The notes under the pieces are model-generated. The model did no database searches. It was not told the origin of the DNA and worked only from the letters and a program-made list of their open reading frames with translations. The position numbers and the translations under genes were made by a program. A stretch of 64,000 nucleotides of DNA from assembly GCA_964035545.1 (NCBI GenBank), contig OZ037765.1:4337698-4401697 (forward strand), given 5' to 3'. The DNA comes from Bugula neritina (Eukaryota > Bryozoa > Gymnolaemata > Cheilostomatida > Bugulidae). Shown here in pieces: positions 38,301 through 59,100 of the stretch; within the stretch, counting starts at the first letter, position 1, and each line of letters begins with the position of its first letter.

Positions 38301-39663
38301 CCCTAAGATTTCCCTCAGTACATCATCATCTTATTTACTTAATTTATGTTATTATACTTACTATACTATACTTATTACAATTACTTATTATACTTATATA
38401 CTAACTATACTATACTTACGTACTTATTTATTATACTCACATACTAACTTACTATACTTACATACTAACGTACTATACTTACATACTAGCTTGCTATACT
38501 TACGTACTTACTTACTATACTTACTTTGAAGGACATCCTGGTCATCACAATCTATTGAACCTAAACACCGAGCTTTTCTCAAGAGCAATTTCTTCAACAG
38601 AGCTGGAGGCGCAGTGTTCGACTCTAACACATTGTCAATATCCTTCAGTGACAGCTGTAAAGAAAATTAGTAATTTCCAATCCTAAACTCTTCAATCCTT
38701 TCAACAGCTTGCACTACTTTTTTAAAAGCTTGAGTACCTTAAATTCCTTCAGGTGGAAGTTCACAGCAGATCTGTTCCCAAAGGCAAGGTTTGCGTCTTC
38801 ACTGTTCTCACTAGAAACCTTTAAACTCTGAAATACAAGTGAATATGATCTAAAGAAAGCCAGCTCAATAGTAGGCAAGTGATCAAAGGTCATGACTATG
38901 CAGCTTGTTATTAAGACGCAAGATATGTGTACAGTGGGCAAGGGTGCTAATCGTTTCCATATCATGAAAATTGTAATTAAAGAATTTCTGACTAAAGCTG
39001 TGTTGCAAAAATTCTAATCCTAAATCCTACTATGCTTATTTATTCTCAATCACCATTCAGTAAGCCTCATAACTTACGACACATTTCTAATCAATGTTCA
39101 ATATTCCAGACACAAATTCTGTAACTTACTTGGTGCAGCTATTTAACTATACAAACACACTTCAAGAAAATGCTTTCTATAACATAAATTTATTAGAAAT
39201 CACAATTCGATGTCAGAAACTGAAAGATAGGAAAGCCATCAGTGCTGACTCACTTGCGTATACAAGCTTAGCGCTTCTGTGAGCTTACGACTGGAGTACA
39301 AACTATTAGCCTTTTTCCTTAAAACCTGAGCCACTTCCGGTTCACGTTGTTTTGTTGATGAATCCCGCTTTGCCTTGATCGTCTGTCTCATCTCCCTTTT
39401 TATAAAATACTTTTCACATTATCAAATCATTGACTCAGTTGCATGTGTTAATAAAGAGATGCTCTGTAATCTGAAACACTGTGTGACCTCATTGTAAAAT
39501 AATTTATAAATTTAGTAAATAAATATAAGCACAAGAAATAAATATTCTACAGTTTATAAGATCCTCTGTAAGCATATTATTACTGATAAAGACTTCTTAA
39601 CAAATCAAATCTGCAATGAACCTACCGAATAATATCCGATGACTTCAAGATAAATTGCTCCAT
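31867..39663 (-). CDS. SMYD4: SMYD4-like TPR / MYND / SET domain protein
   Basis: Sixteen exons on the minus strand: 39626-39663, 39254-39395, 38738-38827, 38525-38654, 37892-37951, 37585-37742, 36824-36951, 36498-36606 (or 36600), 36264-36324, 36031-36158, 35435-35706, 34785-34858, 33897-34012, 33069-33231, 32351-32464, 31867-32120. The product is about 678 residues. N-terminal TPRs (ANSLYSSRKLTEALSLYTQ, LAFGNRSAVNFHLKEF) precede a split SET domain (start GSVLICEQPYVMVL; core LMNHSCKPNITA, 425-438) with a MYND finger inserted, a post-SET CxCx2C (CDCVPC), and C-terminal TPRs (EYHKISEVLYNAGDRSKALSFATKAKSVY). SMYD4 proteins are putative lysine methyltransferases. The second zinc pair of the MYND finger is irregular. 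Two acceptors and one donor are copied in adjoining minisatellites. Confidence 0.92.
33219..33329. repeat. 5 x 21-bp minisatellite copying a SMYD4 acceptor
   Basis: On the minus strand each unit carries TGTTGTAG followed by TGCCTGT, which is the acceptor and first bases of SMYD4 exon 14. Equivalent junctions fall at 33231 (true), 33252, 33273, 33294 and 33315, exactly 21 bp apart. In the exon frame the units carry a TAG, so use of an upstream copy would terminate translation. Confidence 0.9.
33446..33696 (-). mobile_element. SINE-like repeat, copy 3, in a SMYD4 intron
   Basis: It shares GAAACTCC.G, GGGCTAAG, CTCTTCCT.CACCACCAATC and the terminal TGCTCCCT with the copies at 59420 and 9137. 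On the minus strand GGGTTTGATACCC is a B-box-like block. The element is in the intron upstream of SMYD4 exon 14 and has the same orientation as the gene. Confidence 0.55.
34013..34297. repeat. 13 x 22-bp minisatellite copying a SMYD4 acceptor
   Basis: The array begins at the last intron base next to SMYD4 exon 13 (exon edge 34012). On the minus strand every unit ends in TGTATACATGTAG, the true acceptor sequence. One unit is 1 bp short; variation is mostly at one C/T position. Use of a decoy acceptor would give an immediate stop (GGC TGA). Confidence 0.95.
34377..34750. repeat. ~31-bp minisatellite in a SMYD4 intron
   Basis: About twelve units with the core ACATGCCCCCTACATA and AGGAGTGTATCAG, with two common variants (TATGAGG and TAGAAGG) arranged in a higher-order pattern. 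It lies in the intron between exons 12 and 13 but does not touch either exon. Confidence 0.9.
34900..34990. repeat. 22-bp tandem repeat in a SMYD4 intron
   Basis: Four units of TACATTACATATGCAATACA type, AT-rich, just upstream (in gene sense) of SMYD4 exon 12. Confidence 0.85.
35140..35375. repeat. (TAC/TGC)n triplet tract in a SMYD4 intron
   Basis: About 230 bp of TAC, with TGC at the left and scattered CAC. All six frames are open, giving poly-Thr, poly-Leu and poly-Val frames that are not genes. Confidence 0.95.
38335..38524. repeat. Degenerate repeat reiterating a SMYD4 donor site
   Basis: On the minus strand SMYD4 exon 4 ends CAAA|GTAAGTATAG. The intron continues with imperfect reiterations of GTAAGTATAGTA / GTACGTAAGTATAG for about 190 bp. 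GTAAGTAT occurs about six times including the true donor, so several full-consensus decoy donors lie downstream. Confidence 0.8.
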
Positions 39664-42417
39664 AGTGCTGTTCGACTGAGCTCTGAATAAAAAAAAAGAT
39701 GTAAACAATAATAATTTGCAACCTAAAACAGTTTTATTAATCTTAAGTAAAAGTAAAACTAAACTTCATAAACTATGGGCAAAACTTTATAAGTTAGTAA
39801 CACTATTATAAATAACAAGTAGTATTACAATTTTGAATTATATATTATTAATAACTTGTACTTTACAATTGCTTGCAACAACTACCACTACAAGTGCTGT
39901 TGATGTTATGCTGAAAGTGAATATGCTTTGTCTTGATATATAAATGTTTCAGTTTTAACTATGTTATTTGTGTTGTTCATAATATTTGCTTGTATATCTC
40001 TCTAAAAAGGACCTTCAAGTTTAATATCTAGACTCTAGAGCAACAAACTATCATAAATTCTTCAACCAGTATCTGAATCTAATAAAGCAAACAATAACAT
40101 TCACATGGTGATACTGATAGCATAAACAACTACAAGTACAAATACAATAGTTATACTTATACTTATACTATAGTTATAGTTAATGCCTATGGGCCATGGC
40201 TATAAAATTATTATTATTAATAATATAGTTATGGTAGCTACAAACAGTATTATTATAAAGTATAATTAAATTGCATATTCAAGTTTCTAATTCAATATTA
40301 AATTTGATATAATATCATTATGATTATCAATATGAATATATCATAATCATTATTAATATTATCATTATGATTATCAAATCATTGTGATTGTGATAACGAC
40401 TTGATAATTATAAATAATTAAAATAATATAAAATTGAGAATTCAAATGCAATATAAACAAAATAAGTATGTGAAAAGCAAATAGGAAATTGAGTCAAATT
40501 TACTGAGCCGTGTTATTAGTGCTAATATACTTCTAATAAATATTGCAAAAAATTATTTGCGGCTTGAGCTACATGCGCGTCACGCGGGGATTAGTAGCAA
40601 AAGCATGAAATTCTCCCGCTAATTGCATCAACGTGCAATAGCCAATAGAAACCTTTAGAAAGGTCTTTTTCAATGAAGCTCTCTGTATGACGGTTTTCAG
40701 GTGTAGCCCCGTAATTATCTTTCAAATACCAAGGCATTTTTCAAAAACAATTTGCAATTCCAACTCATCACACCGACAAAACTAAGGAGACGTGTTTTTA
40801 AATTTATTGTCGGTTTATATGTTGACGTTAATATGTCAATATATGGGATTTGCTTTGTAATAGATCCAATACTTACTAAAGAAAGCATCAGCTATAGTCT
40901 TTTATATAATTTTTTTCAACATACCATGTCATTTATATCCATAAAAGAAAATAATATTTCAACTTGACTTGAAATTCAAATTGATTTACTATAAGTATAA
41001 CTATAAGAGTATAAGTATAAGATTAAGTATAACTATTAGTGTATTAGTATTATCTATAACTATAATTTATCAACTATAAGTATAACTATTACTGTTAGTA
41101 TTACTATTAGTATTACTTTTATTAAGTAAAACTAATAGTACTATGTCTATTAGTTTTACTTTTACTATCACTATGTCTTTTAGTTTTACTTAGTCTTATT
41201 ACTAAGACTAAAAATAAATCTTAGTCTAATACTAATAGTAATACTAATAGTAATAGTACTATTTATTGTTATACTAATGGCGAGACTTATACTTATAGTT
41301 ATACTTATAGCTATGCTTATACTTATACTTATACTGTTATACTTATAGTGAGTATAAGTTATAGTAATATTAATAGTATAACTATAAGTATATGTGTTAA
41401 CTATTAGTATTAGAATAGTAATAGTTTAATACTAATAAGTAATAAGTAATATTATTTATAAGTAATACTTATACTATTAGGATTAGTGTTACTAATACTA
41501 ATACTAGTAGTAATGCTTTAAATTTAAAGTTTGAATTCTTTTAAGATTTAACAATAATTTAATGTAAATATAAATAATTTAATTAATTTAAACTTGTGCT
41601 ATAAATTATTGTTAGTACTATTAATATATCTTCTAGATCAGAAATAGTTTTGGGTATAGAAAACAGAAGAAGTAGTTCTGAAATATCGGTGCTACGTAAG
41701 TTAGAAGCCATTTTACTTATTTTTATGAAAGTTGTTATCAACTACTTTGGCTACAATTCATTGTAAGCACTTCGTGAATTAATTTTGCATTTGGTTTAAT
41801 TGAATAACAATGTTGTAAATGAACACATGTTCTGCAATGACGATACTCATTAGGCAACCTGCCAGGCAGCCACTTGTACTCAAATGTTGTTATTTCTAAT
41901 TATAAGCTCTACTGTTATTTTTAAAGCACATGTCTGCTTTATTTTAAAACCCCTCAGTTAAAAACATTTGAATAGGTTTTCAAATCAGTAAAAAAATTAT
42001 GAAATTGTATTGTGTATGTAAACAGTTCATTAATAACAAATATAAAAAATTATATACTTTTTAGTAGTTATCTGTGCAAAAATAGGTTGGAACTGAGCAT
42101 ATTTTCATGTGGACACTCTCCTGTTTTCCTCTTTATAAATTTTTTTCACGGAGTTCATTAAAAAAGTTTGAAAAATATTATGCAAATGTCTTTAAAGTGT
42201 TAAGAAAGGAAACAGCACAGCTTAGTTCTGTCGATTTAATTATTTAGTACTTATTATTGTATATCATTTAGTCCTCTGTTGGTTGACTGACAGCATTGAA
42301 GAAACAACCAGCATCAGCCAAAAACAAGGTTTATTCAAGAGTTACGTTTCTTTGCAGTTGAAAGATCTAGTCCGCTGCCATTCTCATTAGTCTCCATCTG
42401 CTGTAGAACATTATAGA
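39664..42417. other. Divergent intergenic region between SMYD4 and NUCB
   Basis: No coding exon is supported. The left part is AT-rich. 40550-40740 is a GC-richer stretch with CGCGTCACGCGGGG. 41000-41500 is a TACTAATAG/CTATAAGTATA tract with much self-complementarity. 42100-42417 lies just upstream of the NUCB start and should hold its promoter and 5' UTR. Confidence 0.5.
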
Positions 42418-50522
<8,105 letters not shown>

Positions 50523-51338
50523 CAAGTTAACTTAAAAGAGAATTTATTATAGTGAAAAAAACTTTAATTATAGTCAAATGTATTGAACCGTTCCTGAATG
50601 TTGTTTATTTTGATTGTTATGTAATATTATACTATAATATTTTTTCATTGTGGATGTGAAAATATATATTATATTATTAAATATCAAAAACTGTTGTCCC
50701 TCTAATTAATTTTAGCCAATATTGGTGTCTTAGAATTTGAAAGACAATAATTATAAAAATAATGTTTCAAGACTTGATTGCCAACTGGCCTGTAAAGTTT
50801 ATTTCTGATTTCCCAAAATCAATAATTTGCTTTATTTTAATGTCTCAAGCTGGAATATTTTTAGTTATACTTTTGTGCAGCCAGGTCCATGTTTCCAAAT
50901 CTATCAAATTTGTTCAATACTGCATAAGTGGGTCAATTAACCCATTCACAGTTGAAAATGCCATCCTAATTATTATGGAAGACTGTCGTTACGAACTCGA
51001 TTTATCTTCTCATAGTTTTTGTACAACACTGCAGTCGAAAACTTGCACACTGCATAATAAATTATGATGTTGAAAGTAGACAAACCATCGAAACATAATT
51101 AATTGAGAGCAACTAAAATTCTACCTGCGGTAATTATTTTAGGTCCAAAATATAATATGCTCCATCGTAAATAATAATAATTATTATGATTTTGTGTAGA
51201 GGTCTTGGGGCAACATGGATTGAATTGATTACTAGTTACAGATTCAGATTGATTACAGTAACAGAGAATAATTATATATTTATATTATTAGTTCCAGTAT
51301 TTATCGGAGAAAATAAAAAGTAAATTATAGATTTAGTT
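50523..51338. other. NUCB 3' UTR and STUB1 promoter region
   Basis: AT-rich spacer between two plus-strand genes. An open frame at 50762-51067 has no recognisable domain and no codon bias; I do not call it a gene. STUB1 starts at 51339 after a short A/T-rich leader. Confidence 0.5.
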
Positions 51339-54300
51339 ATGACTGGGGCAGCTGAGCTAAAGGAGCAAGGAAACAAATATTTCGTAGCTAGAAAATACTC
51401 TGACGCTATTGCAAGCTATTCCAAAGCAATTGTACGTAAGACTTGCACTCACTTACACTTACAGTTAGTGTTACACTTACAGTTACTCTTAGAGTTAGAC
51501 TATCAGTATCCCTATCAGAATGAGTATGGCTAGTTATTGAGTATGAGTACTCAACCTTAACCTGCAAACTTAAATGTTGGTGTAAGCTCATCTGCGCATT
51601 ACTATTAGTATTAGTATTACTATTACTATTAGTATTACTATTACTATTACTGTATTAGTATTAGTATTACTATTAGTACTTTATTTAAAGTAACATAACT
51701 GATAACTCATAACATTAAGTTTAACAATAACTGTTACTATTGTTAATGTTATTGTTAGTGTGAGGCTCAAGTCAGATTAAGTTTAAGCCTATGGGCTATG
51801 ACTTTTAATATGGGCCATAACTATTTTTGATAATTGCAAACAAAGTTGCTAAAAACAAAAGTAAATTAGATGTATTTGCCTTGGGCTTGACTTTGAGTAG
51901 TCATACTGATAGTCATGGTGATACTCATACTGTCATAGTTATTCATAGTCATGGTGATACTGATAGGGGCACTAGCTACAGACTATGAGAATGGGTATGA
52001 CTATCAGTGATGACTATGAGTATGAATATCATCGTGGCTAATACTAATAGTAATTGTAATAAAATTAAATAAATACCTTTAGATTTAGCATTTTATTAGT
52101 ATAAATAATAACATTACTAATAACTGTAGTAGGTGATAATTACAATTAATAGGAGTAAAATCATGTTGTTTAACTAATAATTTTTATGTAATTACCATGT
52201 AAGTTATCATAGTCATGCCCATGGTGATAATTGATTACGCAAATTGTAGTAATATTTTGATTTTCTGCAATACTCACAGTCATGTCACTTTCAGCATACT
52301 TCTATTTAAAAAAAAGTTTCAGTTGCTTTTAAAGTAGCCCTGTTTAAAAAGTAATAGTTCAACTTTGATACATTAATAATATAAATAATACTATCACTAT
52401 GATTGCGATACTCTATGAGTATGGCTATAACATTATTACTAATAGTAATAGCAGTAGTCTTTATAAATTATTATTATTATTAACACATTTTAATTGTTTA
52501 TTATTATTAATGCCTTTAATCCCTAGATTTACCATGTGATTGTTAATCATGATAATGAGATAGCTCAAAATATAAGCTAAAGCTAAACATTGCAAAGTAT
52601 TTTATGTGGCATGTTTATATGTCTGATTTTATGCATACAATTGTATTTTAGTATACTATAATAATATATATCTTTGTATTATTTAGTTTCTTAAAAATGA
52701 TTTTTTTATTTTAGACATTGGAACTGGACTGATCAAATTGATGTTAAAGGTTTTTTTAATCTTAAAAGATCTTTTTTATTAAATTTTAATTTTCGATTAT
52801 CAATAGTAAAATATGAAATCTACTAGAGTTTATTTATAGTAGACAGCAGTTTTACAGTAAACTGTAGCTCAGTTAAATTCAGCAAAATGTGCTAAGACAT
52901 GAAAATGAATAAAAATCGGTTTACAATTTTGTTTCTTATTTAAACCGAAATTGTAGGCTGCTCAACACATGGTTACATTATTTTACTGCATTTCAATAAA
53001 AGAATTTTTTAAGCTGGTTATGTTTGAATATTTAAAAATATTGTGTAACTGGCTAATTATATATTGTGCTTGGGGGGAATGTCAATAAAACATCTCTGTT
53101 CAAAACAACATTTAAAATGTTTCAAAAAATGTCTGCTGCAATTTCTGCTGTGCTCTGGTCTTTTCATTCATCAAAATCTATGAGCCTATTTACTTCAATC
53201 TTCTTTGCCTCTGCCCATTCATTATATGCTCCTTACTTTATCTGTTTACTGTAACATGTGTATTTTCTTCAAGATAAAGAACAGTTCCGTAGCAACCTAC
53301 TATACCAATCGAGCTCTATGCTACCTTCGACTGAAGAAGTGGGAAGAAGCAATAAAGGATTGTAAAAATGCGTTAGAGTTGGACTCAAACCTAGTCAAAG
53401 CCTATTATTTTCTCGGAGAAGCGTATTTTGAACAAAATTTGTTTGATGAGGCCATAAATAATCTTAATAAAGGTAATTTGCAGGCATAAGCTTCTATCGC
53501 TGTCTTTCCTTTACTTGTGGTATATGCTTTTCCTTTCTAGAAAGGTTGTTAAGACCCTTTTTGTAATTGTTCTGTTACTATATTTATGCCTTCACTGTTT
53601 TTGATTTTAGCCTACGATTTAGCGAAAAATCAGAAGTTATTATTTGGTGACGATATTTCCGCAGCGCTTCGAAAAGCTAAAAGAAAACGGTTTTTGGCTT
53701 TAGAAGAAAAAAGAATAAATCAAGAAATTGAATTGCAAACGTATCTCAAGAATTTGATATTGCAAGATAAAGCCAAGTAAGCAATGCTACTAATTAGTAG
53801 CATTCTCTCTAGTGTTGTCATACCTCTTTTACTTGTTTTAGTGGGATAAATTTTGACATTGTAGTTAAAAAGTTTAATTTGTCAAATGTTTATCCATTTT
53901 TACTAGCTTGCACAAAGTGAATATTATGTTTAGTGATAGAAACAATGTTACTTGGTGTTGCTGGAGTTATTAGAAAAATATTTGTTTGAGGCTGAGTACT
54001 GTTTGGTATCCTTATAACTTCAGGCGATTATTGGACCGGCAAAAGGTTTAGTTTTTATCATATTTTTATTGAAAAAAATAAATGTATTAGGAATGTTTGA
54101 AGGCCTGTAATTTATTGTAAATTTTGTGTGCATGTTTAGAAAACTGGAAGAAGCACAGACAAGTACTGAAAAAGATAATATAGAAGAAAAAAATGTAAGC
54201 TGTCATCTTATTGGTTTAAATTGAACGGCCCTAATACTAGCTCAATATACAAGGAATATGTTAGGAGGTGGTGTGATAAGGTTTATTCAGCGCCTTTATT

Positions 54301-55398
54301 ATAGTAACAGAACAGTTTTTTGTTACTATGCAATAGATTTCTCGCACCATAGGAAAGAGTATACTTGATAATATTGTTAGAAAGTTCATTATTTTCTTTT
54401 GAATTGTAAGTTTTGCGACTAAAATTCACTGTGATAATATATTATATTAATAATATTTATTGGCTCAATTTTATGCATAGCTATTTTTCAATTATTCAAC
54501 TTGCTATACGATGTGAATTTCGGTATTATATGTCTTTATATACCCGATATTCTATAAATTTTCTACAGGATAGTGTGATAGCAGAGTTGAACGATATTTT
54601 TAAGCAAGTTGATGAAAGAAGGCAGGCGCGAGACGTGCCCGATTATTTGTGTGGGAAAATTAGTTTTGAGTTGATGAGAGATCCTGTAATTACTCCTGAC
54701 GGCATAACATACGATAGAAAAGATATAGAAGAACACTTGCATGTAAGTTTTTCATGAGCTGCAGATACCCTCTACTTCTAACCTCTCCCTTCTCCGTACC
54801 TACCCTCTTTTTTCCTTCTCTCTGGTGTTTTAAACCTGTCAAAACCATTATAGTTTATGTATGCATAGCAGATGTGTTGAGATTTTTTTTTAAAGTTTTG
54901 ATCATTTTAGCTTAAATTAGCAAATATAAATTTATCAATAAAAAGTAACTAATTTCAAAATTGTTTTATTGCAAATTTTCCCACATCTGGTTGACAAAGT
55001 ATAACATATCAAGTCGTGAGCAAACACCTAATCTCACTTTTCATTATATTACAGTTGCTTTTAAATGTTTACCATATCTTTATTTTGAGTTTGAATTTTA
55101 ATAAATTGTATTTTACGCTCTCATAACATGGCACCATCTTCTCGTGAGACTAACCAACCTGTGTCTTGCGTTATATTTTTATTGATCATTAATAGCGTAA
55201 AGCATAAATGAGTTCTTCAAGGAGCCCGTAGCTTCCTCTATTAGTGTTGATTGTGCACATAACTCCTTGCAGAGAGTCGGTCACTTTGACCCGGTCACTC
55301 GGCAGCCGCTGACGTCTGCACAGCTCATACCAAACTTTGCCATGAAGGAAGTCGTAGACACGTACCTGCAGGAGAATCCGTGGGCCGAGGAATATTAG
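51339..55398 (+). CDS. STUB1: STUB1/CHIP: TPR co-chaperone and U-box ubiquitin ligase
   Basis: Six exons: 51339-51431, 53274-53472, 53611-53776, 54140-54194, 54569-54742, 55273-55398; 270 residues (human 303). Three N-terminal TPRs ([59 protein letters not shown]) bind the EEVD tail of Hsp70/Hsp90. A helical linker ([21 protein letters not shown]) leads to a U-box (about 196-268: [43 protein letters not shown]) that recruits E2 enzymes. The end WAEEY matches the family's WxEDY. The charged linker is about 30 residues shorter than in human. Acts in cytosolic protein quality control. A poly(A) signal AATAAA lies at 55777-55782. Confidence 0.97.
51590..52150. repeat. AT-rich TACTATTAGTA tract in STUB1 intron 1
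   Basis: Low-complexity sequence of ATTAGTATTACTATT words at 51599-51680 and TATGAGTATGA/TCATACTGATAG words to about 52030. Same type as the tracts upstream of RIT, FDFT1 and NUCB. Confidence 0.7.
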
Positions 55399-56190
55399 TT
55401 GAAGATTGTATATACTATCTTATGTTCAAACAGTTCATGTAATCTGCAGTCTTTCACTTCTCTTTACAGCTAGTATTATCACAGGACATTATTATAGATT
55501 TGGTTATTATATAATCATATTTATTCTTTCGCATAATTAATAATCTGCAGATTTTTAGCTCTGATTTTATTTTTGTTACTCAAATAATCATACTACAACG
55601 ATATTCATCATCATGATTAATCAACCAGTATTGGAAATGTGGTTTCAAATAGTTAGCTCTTGTAACTACTTTAGATATAAGAAAAAGTTGGATTTTCGTT
55701 TTTTGTATATTAAATTATTTTGCCAATGTTTTGTCATTTTTCCAGTACAAGCTCTGTATAATTTTGTTCATCTATAAATAAATAGCATGTTAATATACAA
55801 AATGTGCTCATTTCTTTTATTTACTATCTTGAAATGAAACTGCTACAAACATTAGCCAATTTATAATTATCACTTTTAACATTTGTTTTATAAAACAGGA
55901 ACTTTCTGAGCTAATTAATTATTTTTTGGGGATTCGACAATAATATTCCAATTCATGTATAAAATGGGAAAAACCGGCTTGCAACTATATATCTATAAAA
56001 GCAGCAACCATTATTTTCCACAACTGATACCATTGTTGCGCATACATGTTAACATGCAACAATTAAAACAACAAACATACTGTCCAACAATATATCTGAA
56101 ATTCATTATTTCAAAACTGTAAATATTACAAGTTTACACCACAAAGCAGCTATAAGTCCATTTACTACACTATACTTATTGAGAGTGGAA
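55399..56190. other. STUB1 3' UTR and spacer
   Basis: Contains the STUB1 3' UTR with an AATAAA at 55777. Beyond it no exon is supported up to the possible first exon of the cysteine-rich gene. Confidence 0.5.
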
Positions 56191-59100
56191 ATGCCAACCA
56201 AGTCCAGGAAAACGAAGTCTGCTAGCTTACTCAACGTGAATGTTCCACTCGACCTTCAACAGTTCCGTCTTACATTAAAACCAAGAAGGAGAGCGTCTGC
56301 TCGAAGAAAATTAAAATGTCCGCCCAGGGATCCTGTCACTGGTGATTTACAAAATAATTGTGCAGATATTTTATTTATTATATATAGTTATCATTAAATA
56401 ATAACTATATAATCAATATTAAGTGCTATAGAATACATAATACTGAATATTAGATGGTGTGACTAACCTTTTAGCCTCTAACACAGGGAGGTCTAACTTT
56501 TCCAGGGCCACTGAAAGGGAATATTCGTGTGGCGAGGGCTGCATTAGAAGCATTAAATTGAGCCACAGCAATAGTCATTTTCAAAATATTTGATTCCAAA
56601 TTCCTATGAATTATTACAAAATGACGTCCCAATAATTACTACAGACTGCATGTTTTGTAGTATGTATATAAATAAGATATTTAAAATGTGATTTTTCCCT
56701 CTAATTCATGTATACTGTAGAAAATAACTTTGTTATGCCTTTGAGGGCCACACAAATGTAGGCTGGGGACCACATCCGGCCCTGGGGTGCTTGTTGGACA
56801 GCCCTCAAACCCACTTTATGCTCATATGCTATGCGAGTGATTAGGTGGAAACTTCATAAATAATATATATAATATAAATAATAATTTTAGATAACTGTAC
56901 ATAACTATGCCAATTCATGCAACTATTTCTTATCATGCTTATACTTATTATTATATATCTAATGTATTATGTTTTAGCAAAAGAATTTTTATAAACGGAA
57001 AAAGCTTGTGAATCGATATGTTCTCATTTATTGTATTAATTATTTATATACTATATAAATGTAAAAGATGAAACATGTTTTAAGTTATTACATAGTATAT
57101 AATATATATGCTGCACATTAGCACTCTCTCTTATAACTAATATATTATCATGATATTAATACATCTTGGTGTAGATTATAAAGCAGGATTTCTTTTATTT
57201 ACAGCTAGTGGGTGAAGTTTAGCAATGAATAGGATCATTATAACATGTTTTCAACACACAATAGTTGCATCCGATTTCAATCAACTCATATGTTCCAGTT
57301 TTTTAATACTATGTAGCATATATAAATTATTATATCATAATAGTTTCGTTGTTTTTTGTTTTTTCTTAATAGATAAAATTGATGATATTAATAGTGCATA
57401 AATTTCTGCATAATTGTATGCAGTCTCAGTTAATGTTTAAATGTGTCTGTCAACTACAATAATTTAGCTAGAAAAATAGTTAATAGTAAGTTAAGTCATT
57501 ATTTTATGAGAATATCATTTATATCACTATTGCAAGACTTTTTTCAAATAAGGAAACTTATGCTATATAATGCCTGTTATCGATTTTTGTTTTTGCTAGA
57601 AATTGCTTTAAAGGCTTGTTCAAACTGAACAAGTAATTATTAAAAGAGGACATATGTATTGGATTTTAATCCCTAGTACAAATTCTTCATACTTATCCAG
57701 GGAGGTTTATAAAGAAGTGTGAAACCACTGATACAACTAGACTGCAGCCAGAATTTAACAACAATATTTGTAACTATAGAAAGACATACGAATGTGTATC
57801 TAATCCATGTTGTGCCACACCTCATTGTTATGAGAGAAAAGGTATTTGATATGTAACACTTTTTTAACTTAACTAGTAATTATGCTTTAATCATGTCTTT
57901 TCACTCACCAAAGCAATATGATTTTTAACAAAAAGTTAAAATTTGAGGGGTCATGTGACTTCAATGCGTGGGAAGACAGTCTATGTTACTCGTAGTTTAT
58001 TTTAATATGCTGCGAAGAGCCCAGTTAGGTTTTAACAGGGAAGCTACCAATGATGTCAGGAATGGTATCTGCTCATTACTCCTGTCCTATTTAAAAAAAC
58101 ACATCAAGCTATACGTGTTTCCATACATCAATGAACATTATACTCACTGCATTTCCAAGCATTATGCAAAGGATTTTTCATTTGATGTTTGGAAACAGTT
58201 GCATCAATGAAACCACAATCATAAGTTAATGCAAACTGCAACCACAATTCATCCATAAGAGCATCCATTTGCAGGAAGTAATGGAAATGCAGTGATTGGT
58301 GGGAATAAAAAACCTCAAACTTCAGATTGATATAAACAGCAGCGCTAGCCTTTAAATAGTACAAGATTAGATAATTGCAATTTCTTTTTGTGTTTAAAGG
58401 GCAGATTTGCTGTCACAACTGTCCCTCTAACTTGACGTGTTCAACTTCCCTTGCAAACCTCCAGCCACCTGCAATTGTGTGCCACTCTATACCTGCAGTG
58501 GCTTCAGTCACCTGTCAAGCACCTAGATGCCAGTGTCAAAGTAATGGGTATGGAGAGTCAGTCACATGCAACCAAACCTGCACGGTGTGTGACCAATGTT
58601 CAACTGCTGGTGTCAACATAAACTCGGACATGTAAGTTATTGTCTGTCACAGCATATATAATATGCAGTGATGTCCTAGGGAAGCTGTCTCAGTATCATC
58701 TAGTTCGAGCAACAGTTCCATTTACTTGCACCGTGTTAGTTCCTTACTTTTATGCTAGTACAGATTGTCTAGGTTATTGGTGTAAGTGGTATTGGTGTTT
58801 CAATAATATTTCCTGTTGTGATAAATTAATTGACAGTGATAATTAAATTGAAAAACTGTAACAATTTCAAGCATTTGTTTATTAACTGCCAATCAACTTT
58901 TTGTGTGTTAATTGTAGCAGTCATTTCATATTTCTACCAGCATTTTTTGCTTATATTTGACTATACATGCCAGCATATAATATATTGCTAGTATATATAG
59001 TAGCATGTGTTACTCGCAGCTTAGACTGTGTTCCCATTTTATTACGCTAGTCACACTCGAATTTTGTAAAGCTTAATCAATTGTGTTCCAACTTTTATTT

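Noticed and set aside
38239-38529. 96-residue plus-strand frame rich in LYLHT
   Set aside because: Low-complexity shadow of the SMYD4 donor-type repeat.
50762-51067. 101-residue frame between NUCB and STUB1
   Set aside because: No domain, AT-driven composition, likely UTR or spacer.
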